Origin: Fidelibacterota bacterium
Lineage (GTDB): Bacteria > Fidelibacterota > Fidelibacteria > Fidelibacterales > Fidelibacteraceae
Assembly (NCBI GenBank): GCA_029931905.1
Contig: JAOZRH010000018.1
Location: 1-21,681 of the forward strand
DNA length: 21,681 nucleotides
Reading direction: 5' to 3'
Both the position numbers and the translations under genes were made by a program. The notes below the pieces were generated by a model. That model was not told the origin of the DNA. It ran no database searches and was given only the letters and a program-made list of their open reading frames with translations. Shown here piece after piece: positions 7,327-16,252 of this stretch. Position 1 is the first letter of the stretch, and every line of letters starts with the position of its first letter.

Positions 7327-10300
7327 CTAATATAATTTTCTAATTGCATTCATAATTATTTTCATTTCCACTGCAATTTTTGTAGAAATTTCTTTCACTG
7401 GTTTATTTTTAAATTCAATTTTATTTATTGAAAAATCATTTATATCTAACTTTGCTGAAAATATTTCTGATTGAAAATTGTAGAAACTACCTTCTTTTTG
7501 TAAAGTAAATATTTCTCCATTCAATTTGAAATTTAAAATATTATCATCAAGAAAATAACCCTTTTCACCATCATCAAAACTTTTTCTATCTAAATATATT
7601 TTCGGTTTGTCTTTATATGGTTTGCCAGAAGTTGGACAAAATGTTTCGCAATTCCCACATTCATTACAATAATTATCGATATTCAAAATTTGATAACTTT
7701 GTTTGATTTTGAAAATTCCATCATCAACAATTTTTACCTTTCCATTTTTATTTATTACTTTCTGAAGTTGAGTTTGAAATGGTTTTATTTCGTAAGAATA
7801 ATTTGCTCTATTTGGACAAACAGAAACGCAAATATCACAAACTTCATCACACAAAAGACAACGATTTGCTTCATCAATTGCTTCATTTTTTGTTAAAGAA
7901 ATTTCAACTATTTTGTTTTTATCTCGTTCGATTATCGGAGTTTCTTTTTGCTCAACCCCCAATATTATTTTTGCTTTTTTTTCTTGTAATTGTTTGTGAG
8001 TTAATTTTTTTCTTCCAAAATTATTTTCCGATTTTTTGTTTTCTAAATTACCTCTTCCAATAATAATTTCTGAAATATTTCGTCCATCAGCAATTGCTTT
8101 AATCACCGAAGAAGCCCCTCTGTAAGCATCTCCACCGATAAAAACATTTTTAATTTTCGTTTCATAATTTTTTAAATCTTTAACTTCCAACAATTTATTA
8201 TCAATAAAATCTATCGCAAGTGATTGGCCGAATGCTGGAATAATCGTATCAGCAAAAATCTCAAAATCACTATTTTCAATTTCAATCGGTTTTGGACGAC
8301 CCGCAGAATCAACACCTTCCAATTTCATTTTTTTACAAATTAATTTTGCAACCTTTCCATTTTGGGAAATAATTTTTGATTGTGAAGTTAATTCAATAAT
8401 TTCAATATTTTCATCTAATGCTTCTCGGACTTCAGCTTGATCTGCTGGCATTTCATTGCGAGTTCTTCTGTAAACAATTGTCACTTTTCCATCTTCACCA
8501 ACAAATCGTTTTGCAGTTCTTGCCGTATCAATTGCAGTATTTCCGCCACCGAGAACAATTACTTTTTTGCCAAGTTTTACATTTTTATTTTGTCTAACAT
8601 CAGATAAAAATTCCAAAGAATCAAGCAATCCTTTTCCAACTTCATCGCCATCAATAGAAACTTTTTTAGAATCCTGTGCTCCAGTTGCAATATAAATAAA
8701 TTCAGAATTGTTTTGAATGTTTTCAAATTTTTGTTTGTCAATTTTAACCGATACTTTGATATTTACACCCAGTTTTTTTATGTTGTCAATATCTTTTTTT
8801 AGTGCAGAATCAGAGAGTCGAAATTTTGGAATTGCATCTGCAAGCATTCCACCAGCGAATTCTTTTGTTTCATAAATATCAATATCAAATCCTGCTAATT
8901 TCAAATAAAATGCACAACTTAAACCTGAAGGACCAGCACCGATTATTGAAACTTTTTTGTTATTAGAATTTTTTGATTTTGAATTTACAATATCAGAATT
9001 TTCAGCAATAAATCTTTTTATTCCTCTTATCAAAAGTGAATTATCATAATTTATTCTCGTGCATTTTGTCTGGCAAAGGTGATCACAAACCATTCCTGTT
9101 ACATTTGGAAATGGATTCGTTTCCAAAATTGTTTTCAAAGCGTTTTCTAAATTTCCTTCAGATGTCTGGTACATATAATTTGGAACATCTTGACTTGTTG
9201 GACAAGTTTCGGTGCAAGGTGCTTTGATGCAGTCAAATTGAGTTAATTTTCTTTCTGTCTTTATGCTTTTATTAATAGAATGATAAAAATTTTCGTCGAT
9301 AACATTTTCAGCATAATTAATTAAATTCTTTTTCGCTCCGTCAATTAAATTATTTTCATCACTTCTATTTATAATATATTCTATGATATTTTTTGCATTG
9401 TTTTTTTGAAATTCTTTTGAAATTTCTTGTAGATATTGTAGCATTCGTGAATAACCACCCGGCTTCAATAAATCGGAGCAAACCGTTATCGGATGTAGAT
9501 TACAGGCGATTGTGTTTGCAATATTAAAAACATCAACACCACCACAAAATGAAATTTGTAAATTTTTAATACGATTATCATTTCGCAATTTTCGTGCAAC
9601 TTTTATGCTTATCGGGTGAAGTGCTTTTCCGCTCATATACATTGATTCATCGGCAAAAATATTTTTATGGTTCGTCGCTTCAAGTGTATTTGTCAATTTT
9701 ACACCAAAAAATACATTGTTGATTTTTGCAGAATTTTGGAGTGATAAAATTACTTTAACAGCCGATTCATAATCAATATCGTGTTCAAATGCAATGTCCG
9801 GAACCGTTGTTTTATATTTCAATTTTTGATTAATAATTTCACGAACTTCTTTTTTACCAAGCAGTGTTGGATTTAATTTTATAAAAGTATGTAATTTTTT
9901 TTCTTCTATTAAATATTTTCCGATGCTTTCAATTTCGTCCGGCGGACAACCATGCATTGTTGATAAAGTTACATTATTTGAAATTTGATTTGGTATTTTT
10001 ATTTCAACAATTTTCGGATAAATATTTTTAATTTTATTTATCAATTCATTTTTTTCTTTGCTACAATTAGTCATTTTATTCAGAAACCATTGAACATTTT
10101 TGTTTTTAATTCCAGCTAAATCGTAACCAATGCTCATATTAAAAACTGTCCCAATTTCTTTGTTCCAACCAAATTTATCTCGCAAAATATGAACAATTAT
10201 CCAAGCTTTTAGATATTCATAAAATGATTCTTTAATTGTCAATTCTTGAGACCATTCGCAATTATAACCCTCATCTTGAATATCAATACACGGTTTTGAA

Positions 10301-10581
10301 ACATTAATTTCATCAAGTGTTTGAACCGTTTTAAGTTCAATATATCTTGCACCAGAAATCCAAGCTGAAATTATATTTTGTGCCATTTGTGTTTGTGGTC
10401 CAGCTGCAACTCCGATTGGCGTTTCTAAATTTTGACTAAAAATTTCCGTTTTGAAAACATCGTCATTTTTTGGTGTAAAAAACAAATTATCATAAATCCC
10501 AAATATAGAATCGTTTTCCAATGAATTTAAAATCTGTTTTAATAATTGCTGAATTGATGTTGGCGAAAAATCTTTACTCAT
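7327..10581 (-). CDS. ygfK: YgfK-type FAD/Fe-S oxidoreductase ('putative selenate reductase' family)
   Basis: This 1084-residue cytoplasmic flavo-iron-sulphur protein is close to the usual YgfK length (about 1030). Residues 1-420 are a dihydroorotate dehydrogenase-like TIM barrel (TPIGVAAGPQTQ 54-65; STMHGCPPDE 207-216; SFCGGVD 344-350). Residues 451-507 carry the GltD-type Fe-S cysteines (Cys451/456/460 and Cys499/503/507). The FAD Rossmann motif is GAGPSG (548-553), the NAD(P)H motif GGGNTA (678-683), and a second flavin contact is FIGGDAYRG (814-822). The C-terminus has two ferredoxin-like clusters (Cys908/911/915/918/922 and Cys972/975/978/982). The family sits in the anaerobic purine/selenium-associated cluster with SsnA; its exact reaction is not settled. 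The ATG overlaps the ssnA end by 8 nt, with AGGAAA just upstream, so translation is coupled. Confidence 0.93.
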   Translation of the reverse strand: MSKDFSPTSIQQLLKQILNSLENDSIFGIYDNLFFTPKNDDVFKTEIFSQNLETPIGVAAGPQTQMAQNIISAWISGARYIELKTVQTLDEINVSKPCIDIQDEGYNCEWSQELTIKESFYEYLKAWIIVHILRDKFGWNKEIGTVFNMSIGYDLAGIKNKNVQWFLNKMTNCSKEKNELINKIKNIYPKIVEIKIPNQISNNVTLSTMHGCPPDEIESIGKYLIEEKKLHTFIKLNPTLLGKKEVREIINQKLKYKTTVPDIAFEHDIDYESAVKVILSLQNSAKINNVFFGVKLTNTLEATNHKNIFADESMYMSGKALHPISIKVARKLRNDNRIKNLQISFCGGVDVFNIANTIACNLHPITVCSDLLKPGGYSRMLQYLQEISKEFQKNNAKNIIEYIINRSDENNLIDGAKKNLINYAENVIDENFYHSINKSIKTERKLTQFDCIKAPCTETCPTSQDVPNYMYQTSEGNLENALKTILETNPFPNVTGMVCDHLCQTKCTRINYDNSLLIRGIKRFIAENSDIVNSKSKNSNNKKVSIIGAGPSGLSCAFYLKLAGFDIDIYETKEFAGGMLADAIPKFRLSDSALKKDIDNIKKLGVNIKVSVKIDKQKFENIQNNSEFIYIATGAQDSKKVSIDGDEVGKGLLDSLEFLSDVRQNKNVKLGKKVIVLGGGNTAIDTARTAKRFVGEDGKVTIVYRRTRNEMPADQAEVREALDENIEIIELTSQSKIISQNGKVAKLICKKMKLEGVDSAGRPKPIEIENSDFEIFADTIIPAFGQSLAIDFIDNKLLEVKDLKNYETKIKNVFIGGDAYRGASSVIKAIADGRNISEIIIGRGNLENKKSENNFGRKKLTHKQLQEKKAKIILGVEQKETPIIERDKNKIVEISLTKNEAIDEANRCLLCDEVCDICVSVCPNRANYSYEIKPFQTQLQKVINKNGKVKIVDDGIFKIKQSYQILNIDNYCNECGNCETFCPTSGKPYKDKPKIYLDRKSFDDGEKGYFLDDNILNFKLNGEIFTLQKEGSFYNFQSEIFSAKLDINDFSINKIEFKNKPVKEISTKIAVEMKIIMNAIRKLY

Positions 10582-11857
10582 AATATTTCCTGTGTAAATT
10601 ATTTACTGCTTTTTTAACTTCTTCAAGAATGTTATTTTCATTCACTGTTTGTAATTTTCCATCTTGATATAAAATATTTCCATCAGCAATTGTCATAAAC
10701 ATTTTTTGTCCTTCAACACCAAATATTAAATGATAAAATAAATTTTCAAGATTGATTTTCGTTACTGGTTTGTAATCTGTTATTGCGATATCTGCAGAAT
10801 TTCCGACCGCTAATTTTCCAGAATTATGAAAATATTTATTTATAATATTTGCTGGTGATTTAAAAAGAATTTCCAATGGATTATTTATGTTTCCGTTTCG
10901 TTGTAAAAAGTGCGATCTCATCGTCCCAAGTATATTTCCCGTCATTCCGTCCGTTCCCAATAAATATTTTTTTATCTTTTCTGTGTTCATTATTCCAACA
11001 TTATTGTTTGCATTTGATTCTGGGTTAGAAATAATTGTCGGTTGAATTTCATCAAGCAATCTATAATCCGTTTCCGTCAGGTGAATACAGTGAGCAAGAA
11101 GCGAATTTTTCGAAAGCAACCCATTTTTATAAAGACGATGAACTGGTCCGTCATAACCTTTTTCTTGACAATATTTTAAATCATCAATCGCCTCTCCGCA
11201 ATGAATATGAATTGGAAGCTTCGGTGGTTTTTGTTTATTAATTGTTAAAAGTGTTTTTTCGCTAAGTGTAAAATTTGCATGCAATCCCAATGCTCCGCGA
11301 ATTTGTTTATCTTCCTTGTGTTTTTCATAAAATTTAACATTTTCTTCTATTTGTGATTGTATATTATTTTCGCCCATTCTATCTGAAATTTCAAAACAAA
11401 GCAATCCTTTCAAACCAATTTTTCGGTATGCTTTTTCAATTATTTCGAGCGAACCAGAAACGAAATTCATTGAAGCATGGTGATCGAACATTGTTGTTAC
11501 ACCGTATTTTACAGAATCCATCAAACCGTAAATTGCAGAATAATAAATCGATTCTTTATCAAGTTTCTTATCCAAATGCCACCAAAGATTATTAAGTATT
11601 TGTGGAAAAGTATTCATATCTCCACGAGGCGATAATCCAGTAGCAAGTGCTGAATATAAATGATTGTGCGGATTTAACAAACCTGGTAAAACAAGTCGCC
11701 CTTCCAAATCAATAAAATCAACTTCGTCACTTTTTAGTTCATTAGTATTTCCAATTTGTATAATTTTCCCATCTTCAACAAGTATTGCTCCATTTTCTAA
11801 TAAAAATGAAAATCCATCTGTAATAATTCCATTTCCTAATAAATATTTTTGTTTCAT
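10574..11857 (-). CDS. ssnA: SsnA-type amidohydrolase
   Basis: A metal-dependent amidohydrolase of the SsnA/chlorohydrolase group (427 residues from this start). Numbered from the longer possible start at 11875, the metal residues are His70 and His72 (NPHNH), His223/His225 with Glu228 (HIHCGE), His262/His265 (AHCIHL) and Asp309 (GTDG). Family members hydrolyse or deaminate purine- or triazine-like rings; SsnA itself is tied to anaerobic purine breakdown, but its exact substrate is not fixed by sequence. I prefer the second ATG because AGGAA lies five bases before it and the family begins a few residues before the LLGNG strand; the ATG at 11875 has only a distant site. It starts about 30 nt after the upstream cyclic amidohydrolase and overlaps ygfK by 8 nt. 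Confidence 0.9.
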   Translation of the reverse strand: MKQKYLLGNGIITDGFSFLLENGAILVEDGKIIQIGNTNELKSDEVDFIDLEGRLVLPGLLNPHNHLYSALATGLSPRGDMNTFPQILNNLWWHLDKKLDKESIYYSAIYGLMDSVKYGVTTMFDHHASMNFVSGSLEIIEKAYRKIGLKGLLCFEISDRMGENNIQSQIEENVKFYEKHKEDKQIRGALGLHANFTLSEKTLLTINKQKPPKLPIHIHCGEAIDDLKYCQEKGYDGPVHRLYKNGLLSKNSLLAHCIHLTETDYRLLDEIQPTIISNPESNANNNVGIMNTEKIKKYLLGTDGMTGNILGTMRSHFLQRNGNINNPLEILFKSPANIINKYFHNSGKLAVGNSADIAITDYKPVTKINLENLFYHLIFGVEGQKMFMTIADGNILYQDGKLQTVNENNILEEVKKAVNNLHRKYYE

Positions 11858-11886
11858 ATTGTTCCTATATTTCATTTAGCTAGTTC

Positions 11887-13251
11887 TTATCTTCCTAAAT
11901 TTTCTCTGCGACTTTGCGGTAATGTTTTTATATATTCCCCAAATCCCGCTTCTTGTACAATCCCTTTTTCAATATCATAAACAACTTTTCCGCGAATAAT
12001 CGTTTTTATTATTCGACCTTGAAATGTTGTATTTTCAAACGGTGTAATTTTCCCTTTTGAATAAAAATCTTTTCCTTTCACAGTCCATTTTCTCTTTGGA
12101 TCTAATAAAATAAAATCTGCGTCTTTTCCAACTTCAATCGATCCTTTTCTGTCATAAATTCCATATTTTTTTGCCGAATTTTCAGAAACTATTTTTAAAA
12201 ACCTATCCAATTTTATTTTTCTTTTTACAAATCCTTCAGAATACATATATGGAAATAATGTTCCACCTCCCGGAATTCCAGAATAAATTTCCCAAACAGA
12301 TTTTGCAATTTTATTTTTGGCAGGTGCCGGAGCATGATCCGAAGCAACGAAATCAATTGTCCCATCGGTTAATAATTTCCACAATTTTTCTGAATTCCCT
12401 TTTCTCTTCACAACTGGAGCGGTTTTTAATGCTCCACCAATTTTCTTTAAATTATCAAAATTAAATTCCAGATAATGAGGTGCTGTTTCGCCAGTAATTT
12501 TTTCTTTACCCAACAAAAACTCTCCAGCTTCTGCTGTACCAATATGAACGATATGTAAATTTGCTTTTGATTGTTCTGCAAGGGTTACAGCGGATTTTAC
12601 CGCAAATATTTCAGCTGTTTCCGGACGAGAATTATAATAATTTATCCAATCAGATCCTTTTTCCTTTTCGAGAATTTCTGTTTTTTTAACAAATTCATAA
12701 TCTTCGGCATGTAAAAGTATCGGACGATTCACATTGTTTGAATGTTTTAATATTTTGGAAAATTGAGAATAATTTAGTCGTTGAAATGTCTTCATTCCAG
12801 AAATAAAATATGTTTTAAATCCAAGAACGAATTCCGCCAATTCATTCATATTCTTTTCATAATTTTCAAATGATTGTCCAGAAACACCACCGAACAAACC
12901 AAAATCTACAACTGATTTATCTTTTATAATATTTAGTTTATTTTTCAAATTCTCTAAATTAGTAATTGGAGGAATAGAAGTACATGGCATGTCAATCACA
13001 GTTGTAATTCCACCAGAAACCGCCGAACAACTGCCGTGATAAAAATCTTCTCGAAAAGTATATCCGGGTTCATCAAAATGTACATGTGGATCAATTGCCC
13101 CTGGGAACAAAACCATTCCAGTTGCATCAATCTCATTTGTTCCATTTATGTTTCTATCAATTCGAATTATTTTGTCATTTTTAACTTGAACATCAAGTTG
13201 AATAAACTTTTCCTCATTAGACAAAGCTACTTTTGCATTCTTTATAATCAA
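11887..13251 (-). CDS. Cyclic amidohydrolase (dihydroorotase/allantoinase/hydantoinase family)
   Basis: A 454-residue binuclear zinc amidohydrolase that opens cyclic amides. It has the full ligand set: His56 and His58 in DPHVHFDEPG, the carboxylated-lysine candidate Lys146 in GFKTYF, His181 in LLHAED, His236 in IVHIGTAE, and Asp305 in ASDHAP. TVIDMPCTSIPP and GETAPHY point to the allantoinase/dihydroorotase branch rather than true dihydropyrimidinase. Pyrimidine biosynthesis genes are absent and SsnA and YgfK follow directly, so a role in ring opening during purine breakdown, like HyuA of the E. coli cluster, is more likely than dihydroorotase; this is inference from context. The start is TTG, backed by AAAGGA five bases upstream; no ATG fits. 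It is the first gene of its operon. Confidence 0.88.
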   Translation of the reverse strand: MIIKNAKVALSNEEKFIQLDVQVKNDKIIRIDRNINGTNEIDATGMVLFPGAIDPHVHFDEPGYTFREDFYHGSCSAVSGGITTVIDMPCTSIPPITNLENLKNKLNIIKDKSVVDFGLFGGVSGQSFENYEKNMNELAEFVLGFKTYFISGMKTFQRLNYSQFSKILKHSNNVNRPILLHAEDYEFVKKTEILEKEKGSDWINYYNSRPETAEIFAVKSAVTLAEQSKANLHIVHIGTAEAGEFLLGKEKITGETAPHYLEFNFDNLKKIGGALKTAPVVKRKGNSEKLWKLLTDGTIDFVASDHAPAPAKNKIAKSVWEIYSGIPGGGTLFPYMYSEGFVKRKIKLDRFLKIVSENSAKKYGIYDRKGSIEVGKDADFILLDPKRKWTVKGKDFYSKGKITPFENTTFQGRIIKTIIRGKVVYDIEKGIVQEAGFGEYIKTLPQSRRENLGR

Positions 13252-13274
13252 GATTATCCTTTGTTCGTTTGACG

Positions 13275-13305
13275 ATTATACTAAAATATAACAAATATTT
13301 GTGAA
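13275..13305 (-). promoter_or_regulatory. Candidate promoter of the amidohydrolase-ssnA-ygfK operon
   Basis: On the minus strand a perfect TATAAT lies 23 bp before the TTG start codon, with TTCACA 19 bp upstream of it. The spacing is slightly long. The spacer (13281-13294) holds TTGTTATATTTTAG, nearly identical to a string upstream of the gene at 18935. Either could be the real recognition element. Confidence 0.4.
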
Positions 13306-13387
13306 TTATTCAATATAAATATATGATGTTTTAATAAGAATTTTAAATTCTACAAATGATGTAAATTATTGATATAATTATATTTTT

Positions 13388-14008
13388 TTAGTTAGGATTA
13401 TTAATATACACTCCAACACCATCACCAATTTCGTAAATTTTTGTCGTCCCGGATTTATCATTTAACAATTCGTTATTAAATTTTCGAAGTATTTTTACTC
13501 TATTATCAACAATCATATTGTTCTGTCTAACTTTTCCTTTCCACAACAAATTATCTAAAAGTATTATTCCCTTTTGTTTTAATCGTAATTTAGACAATTT
13601 AAAATATTCGGGATATTCTTCTTTTTTAGCATCAATAAAAATTAAATCATACTCATTTTTTATACTTTTTAAAAAATTGATGCCAGTATTATGATAAACA
13701 AATATAACATCTGAATATTTATATTTTTCAATGTTTTTTTGTGCCTCAAGTACAGATGGTTTTGATGCATCAACCGTATCAATTCTAATTTTTCCATCTA
13801 ATTTATTTGCCATTATTAATGATGAATAACCAATTGCAGTCCCAATTTCCAATATCGTCTTAGGTTGATATTTTTCTACAATTTTCTCGATAAACATAAC
13901 CGTTTCCGGCATAATAATCGGGATTTTCTTTCTTATCGCCAATTCTCTTAATTTGGGGAATCGCTCTAAATAATTATTCTTTAACTCTTTCTCCAATATA
14001 TTCTGCAT
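13388..14008 (-). CDS. TrmR/YrrM-like SAM-dependent O-methyltransferase
   Basis: A 206-residue class I methyltransferase of the methyltransf_3 (catechol/caffeoyl-CoA O-methyltransferase-like) group. The SAM motif is EIGTAIGYSS (54-63), with the acidic residue at VDAS (79-82), the metal-site Asp in FIDAKKEEY (124-132), and LLDNLLWKG (150-158). KKIPIIMPETVMFI before the SAM domain matches the arrangement in Bacillus YrrM/TrmR, which methylates 5-hydroxyuridine at tRNA position 34. A tRNA role is therefore likely but not proven. I used the ATG at 14008; an adjacent TTG at 14011 is possible, and neither has a strong binding site. It overlaps the acyltransferase gene by 35 nt and depends on it for translation or mRNA. 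Confidence 0.8.
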   Translation of the reverse strand: MQNILEKELKNNYLERFPKLRELAIRKKIPIIMPETVMFIEKIVEKYQPKTILEIGTAIGYSSLIMANKLDGKIRIDTVDASKPSVLEAQKNIEKYKYSDVIFVYHNTGINFLKSIKNEYDLIFIDAKKEEYPEYFKLSKLRLKQKGIILLDNLLWKGKVRQNNMIVDNRVKILRKFNNELLNDKSGTTKIYEIGDGVGVYINNPN

Positions 14009-14816
14009 CAAAATCTGGTTCCATTTTTACAAGTTCTTCACTTATCATATCTCTCATATCTGAGGCAAACATCCTTCTTTCTTCGATGTTGCGATCATCA
14101 TAATCTGATATTACTGGTTTTAATATTCTCATTTCTATTTCAACGCTTCTATATGTCATAAAATTTAATAAATGACTAATAAATCCCTGCACATTTCCAA
14201 ACCAAGCAACTGTCAATCTATTTTCTTTGTTAATCTTTTTGCCATTCACTTTTTTTATTGCACACGCATATGGCAACATTGGACATTTCAATTGATTTGC
14301 TGGAACAAACAGAGCCGATTTAAATCTATACAAAAATGTTCCATCTGAATTTGCCCCCTCAGGAGAAAAATAAATATTTATTTGATTTTTCAAAGCATCT
14401 TTAATTTTATTAATATATTTTTCTGAATTTCCACCCGAATCTCTATCAACAAATATCGTCCCCACCAAACCAACAATAAAACCTAAAACAGGCCATTTTC
14501 TAATCTCTTGTTTTGCGATAAAAGTAATTGGAACTAAAGAAGATATTGCTAATAATTCTACATATCCAAAATGATTTCCAAAAACAATAAATCCATTTTT
14601 ATCTGGAATATTTTCTTTCCCAATAAATTTGATATGAACACCTAAAATTAATTTAAAAAACTTTCCTATTAACTTGGAATAATAAAATCCAAATCTATTC
14701 GAATAATTTTTGGAAAAAATAGATACAACCGATTTCGTTACAATCAAATATAGCGTCAGAAAAAAAGCAAATAAAATAATTGCTAACAATTTATATACTA
14801 TTCTAATAATTTTCAT
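13974..14816 (-). CDS. PlsC-type 1-acylglycerol-3-phosphate acyltransferase with HX4E motif
   Basis: A 280-residue membrane-associated acyltransferase of the LPLAT superfamily, probably making phosphatidic acid from lysophosphatidic acid. An N-terminal hydrophobic stretch (6-26) anchors it. Motif I is NHFGYVE (81-87): His82 is present, but the usual Asp five residues on is Glu87. Motif II/III regions are AKQEIRKWPVLG (101-112) and GTIFVDRDSG (119-128). The substrate-binding motif is SPEGANSDG (151-159), against FPEGTRS in typical PlsC. These shifts suggest a non-canonical acceptor, or simply lineage drift. The ATG overlaps the serpin stop as ATGA and is preceded by AAGGAAGG. Confidence 0.82.
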   Translation of the reverse strand: MKIIRIVYKLLAIILFAFFLTLYLIVTKSVVSIFSKNYSNRFGFYYSKLIGKFFKLILGVHIKFIGKENIPDKNGFIVFGNHFGYVELLAISSLVPITFIAKQEIRKWPVLGFIVGLVGTIFVDRDSGGNSEKYINKIKDALKNQINIYFSPEGANSDGTFLYRFKSALFVPANQLKCPMLPYACAIKKVNGKKINKENRLTVAWFGNVQGFISHLLNFMTYRSVEIEMRILKPVISDYDDRNIEERRMFASDMRDMISEELVKMEPDFDAEYIGERVKE

Positions 14817-16045
14817 ATTCCTTCCTTGTTAAAGTTCGTCAATCTACCAATAAAGAGAATTTGTTCATTTTCCTTGTCAAATATTATAAAAACAAAAGGG
14901 TGATCGGCACGAAAAACTATTGGCTTTTGAGTTGGTGGTGCTGATGTAAGCTTCATTATTACAGCTGTAGATGCTGTTGCCTCTGTGCCTTCCTCCGAAA
15001 CATCGACAAATGCTTTATGTAATACATTTGAAATCATCAATTTTTCGCTTTTATTTTTATTTATTCCTGTAAAATCAGCTCGTTCTGTAAAAGCATCTTT
15101 CATTCCCATTTTTTTCAACACATCATTTAAAGAAGAAAAATAAGTAATTTTAAATTTAGGTAAAAATAATTTTATTTTTTCATATTTCATATCTTTTATG
15201 GTTTTGTATAATCTATTTTCAGTCAAAAAAGAATCAATATTTGTTAAATCATTTTCTTTTGGTAAAAATACCATCATTGACAATCGCTCGTTTACATAAG
15301 GCAATTCAATTGTTTGCGTTTTTTCATCTTCTGTATAACGAAACTTACCTGTTTGATTCATCATTTTAATTTCTGTATTCTCACCATTCAATAGATGGAA
15401 TGTTGTTTTTTTGGTATATTTTTTGTTAAATTTCTTTTCCCAATCTGCAAGAAAATAAATTGCATTTGTTAAGATTAACCGAGTTTCTTTTGAAATCAGG
15501 TCTTTGGGAATCAGATTTTTGATTTTATTTCCCGTATTTTTGCTTATCGAATTATTTATTATATTGCGAGAAACTTCTGGGGTATTAATAAAATCCATTC
15601 GATTTACTTCACTAAAATAATATGATCGAACTAATTTGTCATATATGCTTTTCACTTCAAAATTATTTTCTACCCAAATTGCATTTACAGTTTTCAGTTT
15701 GATATTATCATTATTTTTATCAAATTTGTTAATATCTTTAATTAAATATTGGAATGATTTATTTAGGACATTCTCATTTTGTGGAAAAAAAAGTGTTTTT
15801 TGCATTTGTTTTTTGGTTTCACCTTTTGCCCCACCATAAGTCATTGCTAATGCTGTTGAAATACTATATGGCGAAATAAAAATATTTTCATTATTATTGT
15901 TTGTCAAATTATGAAAAAGATTTACAGCAAACTTATTATTAAATCTGATATAATCTTTTTTCTCTATTTTAACAATTTCCTCTTCCTTACACGAAATCGA
16001 AATCACAACAATTATTATTAATAAAAATATTTTTACAAATTTCAC
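14813..16045 (-). CDS. Serpin, membrane lipoprotein
   Basis: A 410-residue serine protease inhibitor. The start is GTG, supported by AGGGGGAACA directly before it. Residues 1-19 form a lipoprotein signal ending ISISC (Cys19), so the inhibitor is probably tethered to a membrane. Serpin landmarks are ENIFISPYSISTALAM (53-68), LTNAIYFLADWEKKF (192-206), ELPYVNERLSMMVFLPKE (247-264) and DHPFVFII (381-388). The reactive loop hinge is EEGTEATASTAVIM (351-364) with small residues at P15-P9, which marks an inhibitory rather than non-inhibitory serpin. Counting from Gly353 as P15 gives P1-P1' = Thr367-Ser368, which hints at elastase- or subtilisin-like targets. It is first in an operon with the acyltransferase and methyltransferase genes. 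Confidence 0.93.
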   Translation of the reverse strand: MKFVKIFLLIIIVVISISCKEEEIVKIEKKDYIRFNNKFAVNLFHNLTNNNNENIFISPYSISTALAMTYGGAKGETKKQMQKTLFFPQNENVLNKSFQYLIKDINKFDKNNDNIKLKTVNAIWVENNFEVKSIYDKLVRSYYFSEVNRMDFINTPEVSRNIINNSISKNTGNKIKNLIPKDLISKETRLILTNAIYFLADWEKKFNKKYTKKTTFHLLNGENTEIKMMNQTGKFRYTEDEKTQTIELPYVNERLSMMVFLPKENDLTNIDSFLTENRLYKTIKDMKYEKIKLFLPKFKITYFSSLNDVLKKMGMKDAFTERADFTGINKNKSEKLMISNVLHKAFVDVSEEGTEATASTAVIMKLTSAPPTQKPIVFRADHPFVFIIFDKENEQILFIGRLTNFNKEGI

Positions 16046-16073
16046 TGTTCCCCCTATTTATTGATGCTATAAT

Positions 16074-16090
16074 TTAGAAAATATTTCTAA
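16074..16090. promoter_or_regulatory. Inverted repeat upstream of the serpin gene
   Basis: A perfect dyad TTAGAAA-ATA-TTTCTAA lies 28 bp before the serpin GTG, where a repressor would overlap a promoter or the transcription start. The background is AT-rich, so a chance palindrome is possible. Confidence 0.3.
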
Positions 16091-16149
16091 TAATTAAAAG
16101 TTTTTTATTGTTGGCAATCTATACACTAAAAAATATAATTACATCAAAA

Positions 16150-16167
16150 TTGTGAGATAACTCACAA
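16150..16167. promoter_or_regulatory. Operator-like dyad between divergent genes
   Basis: TTGTGAG-ATAA-CTCACAA is a perfect 7-bp dyad in the 207-bp region between the serpin (minus) and the exported protein at 16253 (plus). It is the least AT-rich string there. It has no T-run on either side and sits between the two divergent starts, so an operator is more likely than a terminator. The regulator is unknown. Confidence 0.4.
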
Positions 16168-16252
16168 AACAAAATTCGCACAAGAAAGTTTTTGTTTTTT
16201 CATATATTTAACATTACATTTATACATAAATAAATTAAAGGGAGGATCTAAA

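Noticed and set aside
7100..7330. Plus-strand frame through the TATG tract (repeated MYVC)
   Set aside because: It is a by-product of the tandem repeat; the remainder is Phe/Leu-rich low-complexity sequence with no ribosome binding site.
13337..13351. AGAATT-TTA-AATTCT hairpin downstream of the methyltransferase gene
   Set aside because: Short AT-only stem without a following T-run on the minus strand; not convincing as a terminator.
16150..16167. Lac-operator-like match (AATTGTGAG...ATAA)
   Set aside because: The resemblance is limited to one half; the dyad here has its own symmetry and there is no LacI-family gene or sugar operon nearby.
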